Shown: positions 18,459 to 28,545, counted from the stretch's first letter. The stretch is 64,000 nucleotides of DNA from G965218495 sp965262785 (GCA_965262785.1 OZ253559.1:4189082-4253081); one strand, 5' to 3'. Translations and numbers: made by a program. Notes: generated from the letters alone by a model not told the origin.

Positions 18459-20830
18459 TGTTGACACCCTACGGCGGCCACAGTCCGTACTTCTTCTGGA
18501 GCACGGCAAACATGACAGCACACGCCTCCAGCCGGAGGTAGCCGCGCGACATGATTTTGGCGCCAGGCGGCGGATCGCTTTTCCGATTCATGTATCCTCC
18601 CATCATGGCCAGCAGCAGAATGGCTGCAGCCAGATCATCGGGAGACGCCAAGTTGAATCCTTCGGCGTATTCTCGTAGCACGCACAGCTCAATATCTGTA
18701 AACAGGATCTCGGCCGGTGCTTCCGGGTCCTGGCGACCCAGTAACGTCATCAAGTGCAGGCGCCACGCCATCACCATGTTGATGGTGATGGCCAGGTGAA
18801 GACTATCGGCCTTCTGCAAGCGCAACTCCTGCACCTTGCACACACTCTTGAGAATCCGGAAGCCGTCTTCCACACGCCAGCGTAACATGTAATAGTCGAC
18901 CATTGTTACGGCCTGTGCCACCGAGGTCACCTCCGCCGTCGCGAGCAGGTACCACTGAATCGCTTTCTGTCCTTCTGGCGGGTCCGCCTCTCCAACATGT
19001 ATGGCGGTGACCTTCACCGGGCCGCCCTGCTGTCCACGGGTGGGCGGAAGCATGACCGTACGGTAGCGTACCTCCATCTGTGCGATGCGGCCCGCACGGC
19101 CCTTATGCTTGACACGGCCCGACTTCTCGCGACGGCTCAGCCGCTGTATTGCTACCTCAATGGTACCTTTGGGCGCCCCCTGGCGCATGAACTCAAACAA
19201 CAACGGACCCTTTCTTCCCAGTCTCCGATTCGCCTTGGCCCGTACTAATAGATCCACCCGTCCCACTTGTTGCTGCGCGGCGAACAGGGCAAAGATGTCC
19301 GCTTCCCGATCCATGACGCAGAGTACGCGGGTCTTGCTGCTGAGGTGTGTGGCCGCCTCGGCGATGTCATGCAGTCCGTCGATCCATTGCTGCGTCTTAG
19401 CTGCGTGCTTTCCCGCTTGGGTCCTGTAGGCACAGCGCAGCACGCCCAGCGGCAACCCCTGCGCACTCAACGCCAACGTCGTATGCAAATGCACCCCCCG
19501 TGCTTTCGCGGTGGTCTGGTTGCGCCCGATCACTTCCAAGCCCTCGCACGCAGGACGGGTGCTGTAGTTGATGTCCGTGCCGTCCTGAAGGCACAGCACC
19601 GTCTTTTCCGTGCGCATCCGCTCGATCGTACGACGGCGATGCGGCGCCAGGATATCCGCGGGCGTGGTTCCCCGCTCGTTGGCCTTCTCTATGAAGCGAT
19701 AATATCCCCGTATCGCGGCACGATCGGATTTCATGGTGGCCGTTATGGACTCGCCGGGCGCTCGTGCCAATATAGTGACACTGTTGACCAGGCGGGTAGT
19801 CCGCCGCTTATCCCCCAGCTGTGCGCCCCCAAACTCCTGCGCCGCCCAGGTCTCGGCATCCAGCCCCGCGCCAGCCTCCAGTTTGGGATACGCATCTACG
19901 TGCGCCACCCCGAGATGCTTGCGCCACCGGCGGTCCAGATCATAGACGAACACCGCCTTCTTCGTCCGGGTACACGCCTTGGTCTCGGCATGGCGACCCC
20001 GGCCGGTGGTCCTTCCCACATATTGGAATCCCGCCGCACGGAAACAGGTCCCCCGCTGCTCAGGCCCCACGAAGGTCTCAATGACCCACGGGGTATAGCC
20101 GTAGCGCGCCGCAAAATCCACGGGCAACCGCTTGAGCACCTTCCCCAGAAGATGACTGGCCAGGTTCTTGACCTTTACGCCTGGCCGAATTAACAGCCGG
20201 TTCAGGCCCACTACGCGCATCAGATGCTGCTGGCGCTGCGCGTGCGTCCAAGCCATCCACCGGTCGCGCGGTCCCACATACAGGCCGGAAGCCGCAAACC
20301 CGATCGCGCCCAGATACCCGTGATCGCTCCGAAACAAATACTTTATCTGCGCGCCCGCAAACTGCCTCACCCCCTGCGGATGCTCCGCTGCCATCAGGGT
20401 GTTCCAGCGCGCACGCTGCGTCGCATCCTCCACCAACTCCAAGGCCAAGCCCTTGATCTGTTTGAGCGAAGCGGGCACCTCCACTGGTTTCGGCACCGGC
20501 TGGTCCAACAGCCGGGGCGTACCGCTTGCAATGGTGCGCCTGGGCGCGGGCAACGACAGCCTGTCCTCGGATTCCAGCGTCTTGAGCGCCTTCAGACACC
20601 CGGTCTGCTGCAGATTCCCACGAGCATCACGAAAGCCGAATGCATGGCACACCTGGCGGCTGATGGCCGTACGGCTTTCACCGGCATGCGCTTCCAATGT
20701 GCGCAAAAGCCGCGCCTCAGAGGTCCGCAGCGTGCGAAGAATCTGGCTCTGCGTAAGCATGCCGCAAAGCTACACGGCATGATTTACAAAGTCAAGTCGC
20801 TAATTTGGGGACAGGGTAGTGTTAGGTGCC
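18459..20830 (-). mobile_element. IS4/Tn5-type insertion sequence, ends approximate
   Basis: The transposase gene fills nearly all of this stretch. The left end is guessed from GTTGACACCCTA around the stop codon and the right end from ACAGGGTAGTGTTAGG near 20811-20826; these match each other only loosely as inverted repeats (ACAC..CCT), and no target duplication was found. Boundaries are therefore uncertain by some tens of bases. Confidence 0.5.
18469..20760 (-). CDS. IS4-family transposase fused to an N-terminal DruA-like (DUF4338) domain
   Basis: A 763-residue protein in two parts. Residues about 1-80 form a leader with a possible helix-turn-helix. Residues about 85-290 match the DUF4338/DruA pattern: HPQGVRQFAGAQIKYLF, a GYLGAIGFAASGLYVGPRDRW block, NRLLIRPGVKVKNLASHLLG, ARYGYTPWVIETFV, GTCFRAAGFQYVG.T.GRGR and a terminal KAVFVYDL. 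Residues about 302-763 are a Tn5-like transposase: DNA-binding EFGGAQLGDKRRTTRLV, DDE residues in LQDGTDINYS (Asp393), CVMDREAD (Asp484) and WRVEDGFRILKS (Glu631). All catalytic residues are present, so it may be active. DruA is known from Druantia phage-defence systems; here the domain most likely serves transposition, for example end recognition. Confidence 0.85.
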   Translation of the reverse strand: MLTQSQILRTLRTSEARLLRTLEAHAGESRTAISRQVCHAFGFRDARGNLQQTGCLKALKTLESEDRLSLPAPRRTIASGTPRLLDQPVPKPVEVPASLKQIKGLALELVEDATQRARWNTLMAAEHPQGVRQFAGAQIKYLFRSDHGYLGAIGFAASGLYVGPRDRWMAWTHAQRQQHLMRVVGLNRLLIRPGVKVKNLASHLLGKVLKRLPVDFAARYGYTPWVIETFVGPEQRGTCFRAAGFQYVGRTTGRGRHAETKACTRTKKAVFVYDLDRRWRKHLGVAHVDAYPKLEAGAGLDAETWAAQEFGGAQLGDKRRTTRLVNSVTILARAPGESITATMKSDRAAIRGYYRFIEKANERGTTPADILAPHRRRTIERMRTEKTVLCLQDGTDINYSTRPACEGLEVIGRNQTTAKARGVHLHTTLALSAQGLPLGVLRCAYRTQAGKHAAKTQQWIDGLHDIAEAATHLSSKTRVLCVMDREADIFALFAAQQQVGRVDLLVRAKANRRLGRKGPLLFEFMRQGAPKGTIEVAIQRLSRREKSGRVKHKGRAGRIAQMEVRYRTVMLPPTRGQQGGPVKVTAIHVGEADPPEGQKAIQWYLLATAEVTSVAQAVTMVDYYMLRWRVEDGFRILKSVCKVQELRLQKADSLHLAITINMVMAWRLHLMTLLGRQDPEAPAEILFTDIELCVLREYAEGFNLASPDDLAAAILLLAMMGGYMNRKSDPPPGAKIMSRGYLRLEACAVMFAVLQKKYGLWPP

Positions 20831-21005
20831 TAGCCCTGCTACAGCCGCCAGCCGGCACGGTTGCTCTCCGACTGAGTGCAGGCCAGCGTCAACCATTGTG
20901 CCACCTGCTGTACTGCCCAATTCCTGCGCCCGTTTGAATCCGGGTGTACAGTGGCTAACAACGCAGCTAAATATGTGCTTAAGCTACACGGCTGTCAACT
21001 TTGCG

Positions 21006-24000
21006 CTAGTCCTCTTGCATCAAGATCGCCGGTATGCCCGACGCACGGATCATCTCGTTCAGCGCAGGCACCTCCAACTCCAGAATCGCCTTCAGCATGG
21101 CGAGCTGTTCGTCAATCCGCCTCGTGAGGATGTCGCGCACCTCAATCGCCTGATGCGTGGGCTTGTAGTTCCCAATGGATGCGTTGGAGCCTACGGCAGC
21201 CAGCTTGTTGTTAAGCCTAATGGGAAAATTCAAGGGATCCTGACGACTCTGATTCTTGGTCTGGTACAGCGCTTCCTCAATCGTGGTGATACGCTTCACG
21301 AGACTGTCCGCAGCCGCCTTGACTTCGTCGGTAGCATCTTTCCGCTTCGATACTCCTTGAATCTGGCTTCGAACATTCCTGATTCGTTTGATGGCCTCGT
21401 GCGTTTCACTGAGCTTGTCGCGAATCCCGATAAGGAATTCAAATTGTGCCAGCAAGTCTTGCTGCGTTGAAGACGCGCGTGGATCCATCTTGATCTCGAA
21501 CGGCACCTCAACGGAGTCTCCATTGGCAACGAGGCGAGCCCGGTAGTTGCCCGGCGCTGCCCGCGGACCTTGAACACTCCCGCTCCACATAATAAGCCCC
21601 TCAAAGCTTTCAGCGTCCTCATAGCGCGTATTCCACCGGAAAGTGTGGGTGCCGGCCACAAGGTCTAAGCTCTCACTGTCGTAGGTCTTGATAGTCGTGC
21701 CGTCCTCCTCCAAGATGCGCAAGACTGTTCCAGTGGAGTCAGGTACATCTTTGAAGTAGTAACGCAGGGCAACGCTGCTGCCTGCACCGCGCACCAGCGG
21801 ACTGGTCCTGAATAGCCACATGTCGCTCGATGCAACCTCTTCCGACAGCTGATGCAAGAGCGAAACGTCGTCCATTACCCAGAATGAGCGGCCCTGCGTA
21901 GCTACGACCAGGTCGTTGTCTTTCCACGCCAGGTCCGTAATCGGAACCACTGGCAGGTTTCGCTGAAACGAGGTCCAACGTGCACCGTCATCAAACGAAA
22001 TGTACATTCCACTCTCCGTGCCCGCGTATAGCAGGCCCGGCCGAACTGGGTCCGGCTGAATGGCTCGGGTGAAGTGCTGGCGATCTATGCCGCCGGTAAT
22101 CTCCGTCCAAGTCTCTCCAAAGTCCATAGTCTTGTAGAGATACGGCTGGAAGTCATCCAGCTTGTAGCGCGTCCCCGCCATATACAAGCCGCCTTCCTCA
22201 AATGGATGCACTGACATGTCGTTGATCATCATCCACTCCGGCATCCCGTCCGGCGTGACATCAGTCCAAGTGGCACCGCCGTCACGCGTCATGTGTACCA
22301 GCCCGTCGTCAGAGCCCGTCCACAGCACGTGCGCGTCATGCTGACTCTCGGCCACCGTGAATATCGTCGCATAGTATTCGACACCCGTGTTGTCTTTTGT
22401 GATCGGACCGCCACTTGAGCTAAGCTTGGCGGAGTCGGCCCGCGTCAGATCGGGACTAATGATCTCCCACGACTGCCCTTCCGTCACGCTCCTGAAAAGG
22501 TGGTTTCCAGCCGTGTACAGGACTTCATGGTCATGCTGAGAAAACAGAATCGGGAAATTCCACTGAAACCGATACTTCATCCCCTCCGCGCCGTGCCCCA
22601 TCGGGTTGTCTGGATACACATTCACCGCACGACGCTCACCCGTGTCGTGGTTCACGCGAGTCAGGTACCCGCCATAAGAACCACCGTATACAATGTCAGG
22701 GTTGTCCGGCTTGGGCGCCAACCAGCCACTCTCGCCGCCCGCCGTAGGCTCCCACTCCCGTTCATTGGTGCCACCAGAAGTGTGCAAGATGCGAACGGTT
22801 GAGTTGTCCTGTTGCGCGCCCAGAATCCGATACGGAAAGTGATTGTCCGTCGTAACCCGGTAGAATTGCGCCGTTGGCTGATTGTAGTAAGTGCTCCAGT
22901 TCCTGCCTCCATCAAAGGTCACCTGAGCCCCTCCGTCGTCTGCAATAATCAGGTGGTTGCTGTCATCGGGATCTATCCATAGATCGTGGTGATCACCATG
23001 CGGTGTCGAGATGCTTTCATAGGTTTGACCGCCGTCTTTTGAGCGCCAAAACCGCACATTGAGCACGTACACCACATCTTCATCCTGGGTGTCGGCATAG
23101 ATGCGCGTGTAATACCATGCGCGCTGGCGGAGACTCCGGTCCTTATTAATCCGTCGCCAGGAATTCCCGCCGTCATCCGACCGAAAAACGCCGCCATCCG
23201 CGGCTTCAATGATGGCATAGACGCGGCGCGGATTGGCAGGAGAGATCGACACGCCGCTGATGCCGAGCGCGCCTTTCGGCAGGCCGTTGTCTTGCCCGGT
23301 GACCTCATTCCACGTGTCCCCGCCGTCGGTCGACTTCCAGATCCCAGAGCCGGGCCCACCGCTCTCCAGGCTGTAGGGTGTCCTAATCACGCGCCAAGCA
23401 CTCGCATACAGCACGCGCGGATTCGAAGGGTCCATCGCCAGATCCACGAAACCCACTTCGTCGTTGATGTAAAGCACCTTTTCCCAGGAAACACCGCCAT
23501 CCTTGGTCCGATATATGCCGCGCTCTTCATTGGGCCCTGAAAGGTGCCCCATCACGGCGGCGTACACGAGGCTGGAATTCTTGGGGTGGATCCTGATGCG
23601 CGGAATCCGATGCGAGTCCTCAAGGCCTATAGACTCCCAACTTTGGCCGGCATCCATCGACTTGAACATGCCGTAACCATGGGACACGTTTCCGCGCACG
23701 GTTTTTTCGCCGCCACCGACGTAGATAATGTTCGGGTCCCATGTACTTACAGCTACCGCGCCGATGGAGCCACCGAAATAGCCGTCGGAAATATTCTGCC
23801 AGGACGCCCCGCCAGTAGTCGAGCGCCAAACGCCACCGCCAGTTGCGCCGAAATACGCGAGCATCGGGTGTCCCGGAACGCCGGTCACGGCGGCGGAGCG
23901 CCCGCCCCGGTATGGACCAATGGCGCGATACTCCAATGCACTGTACAGCGTGGTGTCATAGGTAGCTGTCTGTGCCTGAGCCTCTGGGAGCATCGGCACC

Positions 24001-24041
24001 AGCAACGCGCCGAGCGCGATGCCAAGGGCAACCCGTGGCAT
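21006..24041 (-). CDS. Large exported BNR/VPS10-type beta-propeller protein
   Basis: About 1011 residues from the ATG at 24041 (a GTG at 24053 is the alternative). A signal peptide ends near AQAQ. The body, about residues 25-700, consists of Asp-box/sortilin-like propeller repeats: YRAIGPYRGGRSAAVTGV, GGVWRSTTGGASWQNIS, IYRTKDGGVSWEKVLY, GIWKSTDGGDTWNEVT, GVFRSDDGGNSWRRI and more. A C-terminal beta domain and a helical part (about 760-1011) follow. This very long family is common in Bacteroidota and often annotated as glycosyl hydrolase, but no catalytic residues are visible and function is unproven; protein or peptide binding at the surface is plausible. It stands alone, divergent from recO. 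Confidence 0.8.
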   Translation of the reverse strand: MPRVALGIALGALLVPMLPEAQAQTATYDTTLYSALEYRAIGPYRGGRSAAVTGVPGHPMLAYFGATGGGVWRSTTGGASWQNISDGYFGGSIGAVAVSTWDPNIIYVGGGEKTVRGNVSHGYGMFKSMDAGQSWESIGLEDSHRIPRIRIHPKNSSLVYAAVMGHLSGPNEERGIYRTKDGGVSWEKVLYINDEVGFVDLAMDPSNPRVLYASAWRVIRTPYSLESGGPGSGIWKSTDGGDTWNEVTGQDNGLPKGALGISGVSISPANPRRVYAIIEAADGGVFRSDDGGNSWRRINKDRSLRQRAWYYTRIYADTQDEDVVYVLNVRFWRSKDGGQTYESISTPHGDHHDLWIDPDDSNHLIIADDGGAQVTFDGGRNWSTYYNQPTAQFYRVTTDNHFPYRILGAQQDNSTVRILHTSGGTNEREWEPTAGGESGWLAPKPDNPDIVYGGSYGGYLTRVNHDTGERRAVNVYPDNPMGHGAEGMKYRFQWNFPILFSQHDHEVLYTAGNHLFRSVTEGQSWEIISPDLTRADSAKLSSSGGPITKDNTGVEYYATIFTVAESQHDAHVLWTGSDDGLVHMTRDGGATWTDVTPDGMPEWMMINDMSVHPFEEGGLYMAGTRYKLDDFQPYLYKTMDFGETWTEITGGIDRQHFTRAIQPDPVRPGLLYAGTESGMYISFDDGARWTSFQRNLPVVPITDLAWKDNDLVVATQGRSFWVMDDVSLLHQLSEEVASSDMWLFRTSPLVRGAGSSVALRYYFKDVPDSTGTVLRILEEDGTTIKTYDSESLDLVAGTHTFRWNTRYEDAESFEGLIMWSGSVQGPRAAPGNYRARLVANGDSVEVPFEIKMDPRASSTQQDLLAQFEFLIGIRDKLSETHEAIKRIRNVRSQIQGVSKRKDATDEVKAAADSLVKRITTIEEALYQTKNQSRQDPLNFPIRLNNKLAAVGSNASIGNYKPTHQAIEVRDILTRRIDEQLAMLKAILELEVPALNEMIRASGIPAILMQED

Positions 24042-24158
24042 GGGTGGTGACACTTATGTGAGTGTGAGAATGGGCAAGATACGCAATGCGATGCGCGTTG
24101 GCCCGGCGCGTTTACGCTGCGCAAGTCGTACTATAGGTTGAAACTCCAGTGCGCAGTC

Positions 24159-24899
24159 ATGCTAATTCGCACCGAAGCTGTGGTCCTTCGCTCAACGCCC
24201 TACGGCGAAACCAGCCGCATCGTAAAACTCTTCACCCGCGACAAAGGCAAACTCTCCGTGATTGCCAAAGGCGCACGTCTGCCCAAAAGCAAATTCGGGT
24301 CGACCTTGCAGGTGCTTTCCGTAGTGCAGGTCGTCCTGTACTACCGCCCAACTCGCTCGCTACAGACGCTTGCCGAGTGTGCCCACACGTTCGTGGCCAA
24401 GTTTGATGATCTGGATCGACTCGGCGCCGGACTGCGCATAGTGGAACTAACGAACGCGCTGGTGCAGGATGAGGAGGAGCAGCCGGCAGTCTTTGACTTA
24501 TTGGTGTTAGTGCTTGCCCGCCTGCACGGCCCACACACCAGCGCCACGCTGCTGCAGCTGTACTTTGAGATGCAGCTTGCCGCTGCGCTTGGTTTTGCTC
24601 CGGGCTTTGATCGTGAGGTAGTCCGAATGCTGCCAAAAGAGGGCGGCGTCCTGCTGCTTGACAGCGGCATCATCGTACACAACCGTGCTGCTGGTTCGTA
24701 CGCCCTGCGTGCATCACGCGCGGCCCTGCACACGTTCGCTATTCTTTCGCGGGCACGCTTGGACGTGGTTGCCGATCTAGCGCCTTCGACGCCAGATGAG
24801 GTGTGCCGCCTGGTGGCCCAGTACGTGCGATACCATGTGGCGGAGGCCTATCCGGAACGTGCACGCAAGGTCTTGCGCCAAATGCGAGCCACGCACTGA
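24159..24899 (+). CDS. recO: DNA repair protein RecO
   Basis: RecO anneals single strands and, with RecR, loads RecA on SSB-coated DNA in the RecFOR gap-repair route. The ATG at 24159 gives 246 residues and the canonical start MLIRTEAVVLRS..YGETSRIVKLFT, the OB-fold domain; an upstream TTG would add seven residues without support. GARLPKSKFGSTLQ and VVLYYRPTRSLQTLAEC are the expected next segments, and the C-terminal helical domain ends with ARKVLRQM. The four-cysteine zinc site found in many RecO proteins is not visible. It is divergent from the propeller gene and 69 bp before hyuA. Confidence 0.9.
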   Translation: MLIRTEAVVLRSTPYGETSRIVKLFTRDKGKLSVIAKGARLPKSKFGSTLQVLSVVQVVLYYRPTRSLQTLAECAHTFVAKFDDLDRLGAGLRIVELTNALVQDEEEQPAVFDLLVLVLARLHGPHTSATLLQLYFEMQLAAALGFAPGFDREVVRMLPKEGGVLLLDSGIIVHNRAAGSYALRASRAALHTFAILSRARLDVVADLAPSTPDEVCRLVAQYVRYHVAEAYPERARKVLRQMRATH

Positions 24900-24968
24900 C
24901 TTGAAAAATGCATGAAGCCGAGGATGGCGCTCGGAAGGTAGTGCGCACTATACACGCTACGTACCGGT

Positions 24969-26972
24969 ATGGCAGAGCTTGTCGGAATCGATGTTGGAGG
25001 AACGTTTACGGACTTCGTCTTTGTGGACGGCGAGCGCCTCATTGTACGCAAGGAACCTACCTCTCCTCAGGATCAGAGCGAGACCATAGGACACGGGCTT
25101 CGGACGCTGGGCGTGGGACCGTTGGCCACCATTATCCACGGCACCACCACGGCCACCAATGCCCTTTTGGAGCGGCGCGGTGCGCGGACCGCACTGCTGA
25201 CAACGGAAGGCTTTGCCGATGCACTGGCCATCGGACGCCAAAACCGGCCGCACCTCTACCGCCTGTCCCAGACACGACGATCCGCCCTGGTGCCGCACGG
25301 CCTCCGCCTGACCGTCCGTGAGCGTGTGGCGGCAGACGGCACTATACTTACGCCCCTGGAGACGGCGCAGCTGCACGACGTAGCCAGTGCACTGAAGGAG
25401 TGCCGGGCAGAGAGTCTGGCGGTGGTATTCTTGTTTTCGTTTCTCAATGAAGCGCATGAGCGCGAGGCCGCGCAGGTGCTTCGCTCGCTGCTGCCCTCGC
25501 TGCGTATCTCGCTGAGTGTGGACATCCTGCCCGAATACCGCGAATACGAACGAACGGCTACGACGGTCATCAACGCCTATGTGCAGCCCTTGGTGGGTCA
25601 CTACCTGGAGCGGCTTTCAAAGGTAGTCGGTGGGCGCCCGGTGTGGGTCATGCAGTCCAATGGAGGTACCATTGACGTGCCGTGCGCTGCCAGCCAACCT
25701 GCACGACTCGTGCTGAGCGGTCCTGCCGGTGGAGTTGTCGGTGCATTCAAGGTTGCCAGGGTGGCACTGGACACCGATGCGCCACACGTCATTACCTTTG
25801 ATATGGGCGGCACCAGCACGGATGTAGCGCTGTGCCCCGGAATGGTTCCTCGTACCGCGGAAAGCGTCATCGGCGACCTTCCGCTACGCCTCCCGTCAAC
25901 CGACATCCATACTGTCGGTGCAGGAGGGGGGAGTATCGCGCGCGTGGACGCTGGCGGTGCACTGCGCGTAGGCCCGGAAAGTGCGGGCGCTTTGCCTGGT
26001 CCTGTGTGCTATGGCAAGGGCGGGACACAAGTCACCGTCACGGATGCGAACCTGGTCCTCGGCCGGCTGGATGCTGGACGCTTTACAGCCGGCGGTACCC
26101 TGGCTACCCAAAACGCTCGCAGAGCGGTTACGCTTCTGGGCACGCGCTTGGGGCGCGGACCAGAAGCGGCCGCACTCGGCGTCATCCGCGTAGCCAACGC
26201 AACAATGGAGCGTGCGCTGCGGCGTGTATCAGTGGAGCAAGGCTACGACCCACGTGGCTACGCTCTTGTGCCCTTCGGAGGCGCAGGGCCACTGCATGCC
26301 TGCGAGCTTGCCGAGGCCCTGGGCATAAGCAAGATCGTGGTACCCCGTTACCCGGGCGTGCTGAGCGCCATGGGACTGCTGATGGCCGACATCACGTATG
26401 ACGCTTCGCGTGCCCTTTTGCGACCGCTTTCAGTACTCACCCGTGACCCTTCACCGCTGGTAACATGCATCCGAATGCTGTGCCGACAGGTCTCGGCGGC
26501 ATTGTCGGCTACACCGCACATTACCGCCACGCTGGACCTACGTTACCATGGACAGAGCTACGAACTGGAGCTGCCTCTGGGCCTGCCCACAAGCGTCCAG
26601 CATCTGGAAGCCTGCGAAGCGGCCTTTCATGAAGCACACCTGCAGCGCTATGGCTACAACGCGCCGCATCGGCCGGTAGAGTGCGTCAACATTCGAGTCC
26701 AAGGCAGTCTTCCTCGCGCCCAGCCACCCGTGGCCGACGAACCTGAATCAGTCGCTGAAGCCACCACGGCCCAGGTAGGCTCCAGGAACGTCTGGCTGCG
26801 CAGCCTAGGCCCGGAAGAGATCCCCTGTTACGACCGGCAATTGCTCGGGGCGGGACATCATTTCTCGGGACCTGCGCTCATCTTCCAATACGACTCCACG
26901 ATCCTAGTGACTGCGGATTGGCACGTGCATATCGACCGCCGCCTGAACGCAATTCTGCAACATCATTCCTGA
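24969..26972 (+). CDS. hyuA: Hydantoinase/oxoprolinase family protein, subunit A
   Basis: HyuA proteins are the ATP-binding half of ATP-dependent hydantoin, oxoproline or acetone-type carboxylase and hydrolase complexes. This 667-residue protein begins VGIDVGGTFTDFV, the ASKHA ATP-binding signature, and continues with HGTTTATNALLERRGA, LPEYREYERTATTVINAYV, VMQSNGG, the second phosphate motif TFDMGGTSTDVAL, GAGGGSIARVD and VPFGGAGPLHA. Start ATG 24969 lies directly before the conserved N-terminus. hyuB starts 4 bp after its stop, so the subunits are made together. Whether the substrate is a hydantoin, 5-oxoproline or another cyclic amide or ketone cannot be told; 5-oxoproline would fit the ggt gene in the window. 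Confidence 0.88.
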   Translation: MAELVGIDVGGTFTDFVFVDGERLIVRKEPTSPQDQSETIGHGLRTLGVGPLATIIHGTTTATNALLERRGARTALLTTEGFADALAIGRQNRPHLYRLSQTRRSALVPHGLRLTVRERVAADGTILTPLETAQLHDVASALKECRAESLAVVFLFSFLNEAHEREAAQVLRSLLPSLRISLSVDILPEYREYERTATTVINAYVQPLVGHYLERLSKVVGGRPVWVMQSNGGTIDVPCAASQPARLVLSGPAGGVVGAFKVARVALDTDAPHVITFDMGGTSTDVALCPGMVPRTAESVIGDLPLRLPSTDIHTVGAGGGSIARVDAGGALRVGPESAGALPGPVCYGKGGTQVTVTDANLVLGRLDAGRFTAGGTLATQNARRAVTLLGTRLGRGPEAAALGVIRVANATMERALRRVSVEQGYDPRGYALVPFGGAGPLHACELAEALGISKIVVPRYPGVLSAMGLLMADITYDASRALLRPLSVLTRDPSPLVTCIRMLCRQVSAALSATPHITATLDLRYHGQSYELELPLGLPTSVQHLEACEAAFHEAHLQRYGYNAPHRPVECVNIRVQGSLPRAQPPVADEPESVAEATTAQVGSRNVWLRSLGPEEIPCYDRQLLGAGHHFSGPALIFQYDSTILVTADWHVHIDRRLNAILQHHS

Positions 26973-26976
26973 TTCG

Positions 26977-28545
26977 ATGGCCCGCGCTGAACCGGATCTT
27001 GTACTACTTGAGGTCTACCGACACCGCTTCGCCGGGGTCGCGGACGAGATGGGTGCCACTCTTCAGCGCACGGGTTACTCGCCCAACATAAAAGAGCGGC
27101 TGGACTATTCGTGTGCCGTATTCGATGCTTCCGGCGCCATGGTAGCACAAGCAGCTCACATCCCTGTCCACCTCGGAGCCATGCCTGCCAGCTGTGCGGC
27201 GGCGCTACGGGCTGTAGGGACATGGCGACCCGGTGATGTTGTAGCGCTAAATGACCCGTACCAAGGCGGCAATCACTTGCCGGATATTACGATGGTGTCG
27301 CCGGTATTCAGCGGAGACGTCCTCACTTTTTTCGTCGCCACACGCGCGCATCACGCCGATGTTGGCGGCATGAGCCCTGGCTCCTTGCCACTCTCTACAG
27401 AATTGTTCCAGGAGGGCATAATCATCCCGCCCGTAAAGCTCTACCGCGCCGGAGAAGCCAACAAAGACATGCTTGCTCTGATCCTGCGCAACGTTCGCAC
27501 GCCGAATGAGCGGCGTGGGGATCTAGAGGCGCAGTGCGCCGCACACGCCGTGGGAGAGCGGCGACTTGCGGCCCTGATACGGGGTTTTGGCCTATTCGAG
27601 GTGCTCGCATACGCCGCGCACCTGCAAGCGTACAGCGAGCGGATGACTCGGGCCGCCATCTCCACATGGCCCACCGGGACCTACGCCTTTGAAGACCACT
27701 TAGAGTTGCCAGATGGCAGCGCGCCATGCATCCGCGCAAAAGCCATTGTTGCAGACGATGGAATCACATTTGATTTCAGCGGCACGGACCCGGTCATGCA
27801 GGGCCCGCTAAACACGGTCCTCGCAGTTACGCAGAGTGCCTGCTACTACGTGGTGCGCTGCCTCATGCGTGAGGAGATCCCGGTTAATTCAGGGTGTTTT
27901 GTGCCGGTAACCGTGATCGCGCCCAAGGGCTGCCTGGTCCATGCCACACCCCCCGCCGCCGTAGCCGGAGGCAATGTGGAGACTTCGCAGCGAATCACCG
28001 ATGTGGCGTTTGGAGCATTGGCGCAGGCGCTCCCCGAGCGCGTCGCTGCCGCTGGCCAGGGCACAATGAACAATGTGACTATTGGAGGACTCGACTTAAA
28101 CGGCCGCCCCTATGCCTACTACGAAACGCTGGGCGGCGGCATGGGGGCAGCTCCCCAGTCTGACGGCCTAAGCGGCGTCCATGTCCACATGAGCAACACA
28201 CTGAACACGCCAGTGGAAGCACTGGAGATGCAGTTTCCGTTTCGGATATTAGAATACGGCCTGCGTCGCGGCTCAGGGGGCGCAGGCATGCACTGCGGCG
28301 GCGAAGGCATCATTCGCGAATACGAACTGCTGCGCCCCGCTACCGTAACGATGCTGAGCGAGCGGCGTCGGTATGCCCCTTGGGGCCTGCAGGGTGGCAG
28401 GTCCGGTGCACCGGGCCGCAATGTGCTGATTCGCGCCAATGGTGCGGTAGAAACACTTAGCGGCAAGTTCACGCGCCGCCTAAGCGCAGGAGACCGCCTG
28501 CGTATTGAGACACCAGGCGGCGGGGGCTGGGGTTCTACGCGGTAG
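26977..28545 (+). CDS. hyuB: Hydantoinase/oxoprolinase family protein, subunit B
   Basis: The catalytic-partner subunit of HyuA, 522 residues. Family hallmarks are GATLQRTGYSPNIKERLDYSCA, the HIPVHLGAMPAS block with its metal-binding histidines, VALNDPYQGGNHLPDIT, RAHHADVGGMSPGS, FDFSGTDPVMQGPLN and the C-terminal GGEGIIREYELL and TPGGGGWG. It starts 4 bp after hyuA. Its end overlaps the convergent acnA by 11 bp, so read-through of either transcript would be antisense to the other. Substrate uncertain as for hyuA. Confidence 0.88.
   Translation: MARAEPDLVLLEVYRHRFAGVADEMGATLQRTGYSPNIKERLDYSCAVFDASGAMVAQAAHIPVHLGAMPASCAAALRAVGTWRPGDVVALNDPYQGGNHLPDITMVSPVFSGDVLTFFVATRAHHADVGGMSPGSLPLSTELFQEGIIIPPVKLYRAGEANKDMLALILRNVRTPNERRGDLEAQCAAHAVGERRLAALIRGFGLFEVLAYAAHLQAYSERMTRAAISTWPTGTYAFEDHLELPDGSAPCIRAKAIVADDGITFDFSGTDPVMQGPLNTVLAVTQSACYYVVRCLMREEIPVNSGCFVPVTVIAPKGCLVHATPPAAVAGGNVETSQRITDVAFGALAQALPERVAAAGQGTMNNVTIGGLDLNGRPYAYYETLGGGMGAAPQSDGLSGVHVHMSNTLNTPVEALEMQFPFRILEYGLRRGSGGAGMHCGGEGIIREYELLRPATVTMLSERRRYAPWGLQGGRSGAPGRNVLIRANGAVETLSGKFTRRLSAGDRLRIETPGGGGWGSTR

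Noticed and set aside
18469..19200. Druantia phage-defence system
   Set aside because: Only a DruA-like domain is present and it is fused to a transposase; the other Druantia genes are absent.
20811..20830. Clear terminal inverted repeat of the IS4-type element
   Set aside because: The match to the left side is only partial and no target duplication was found, so the ends are given as approximate.
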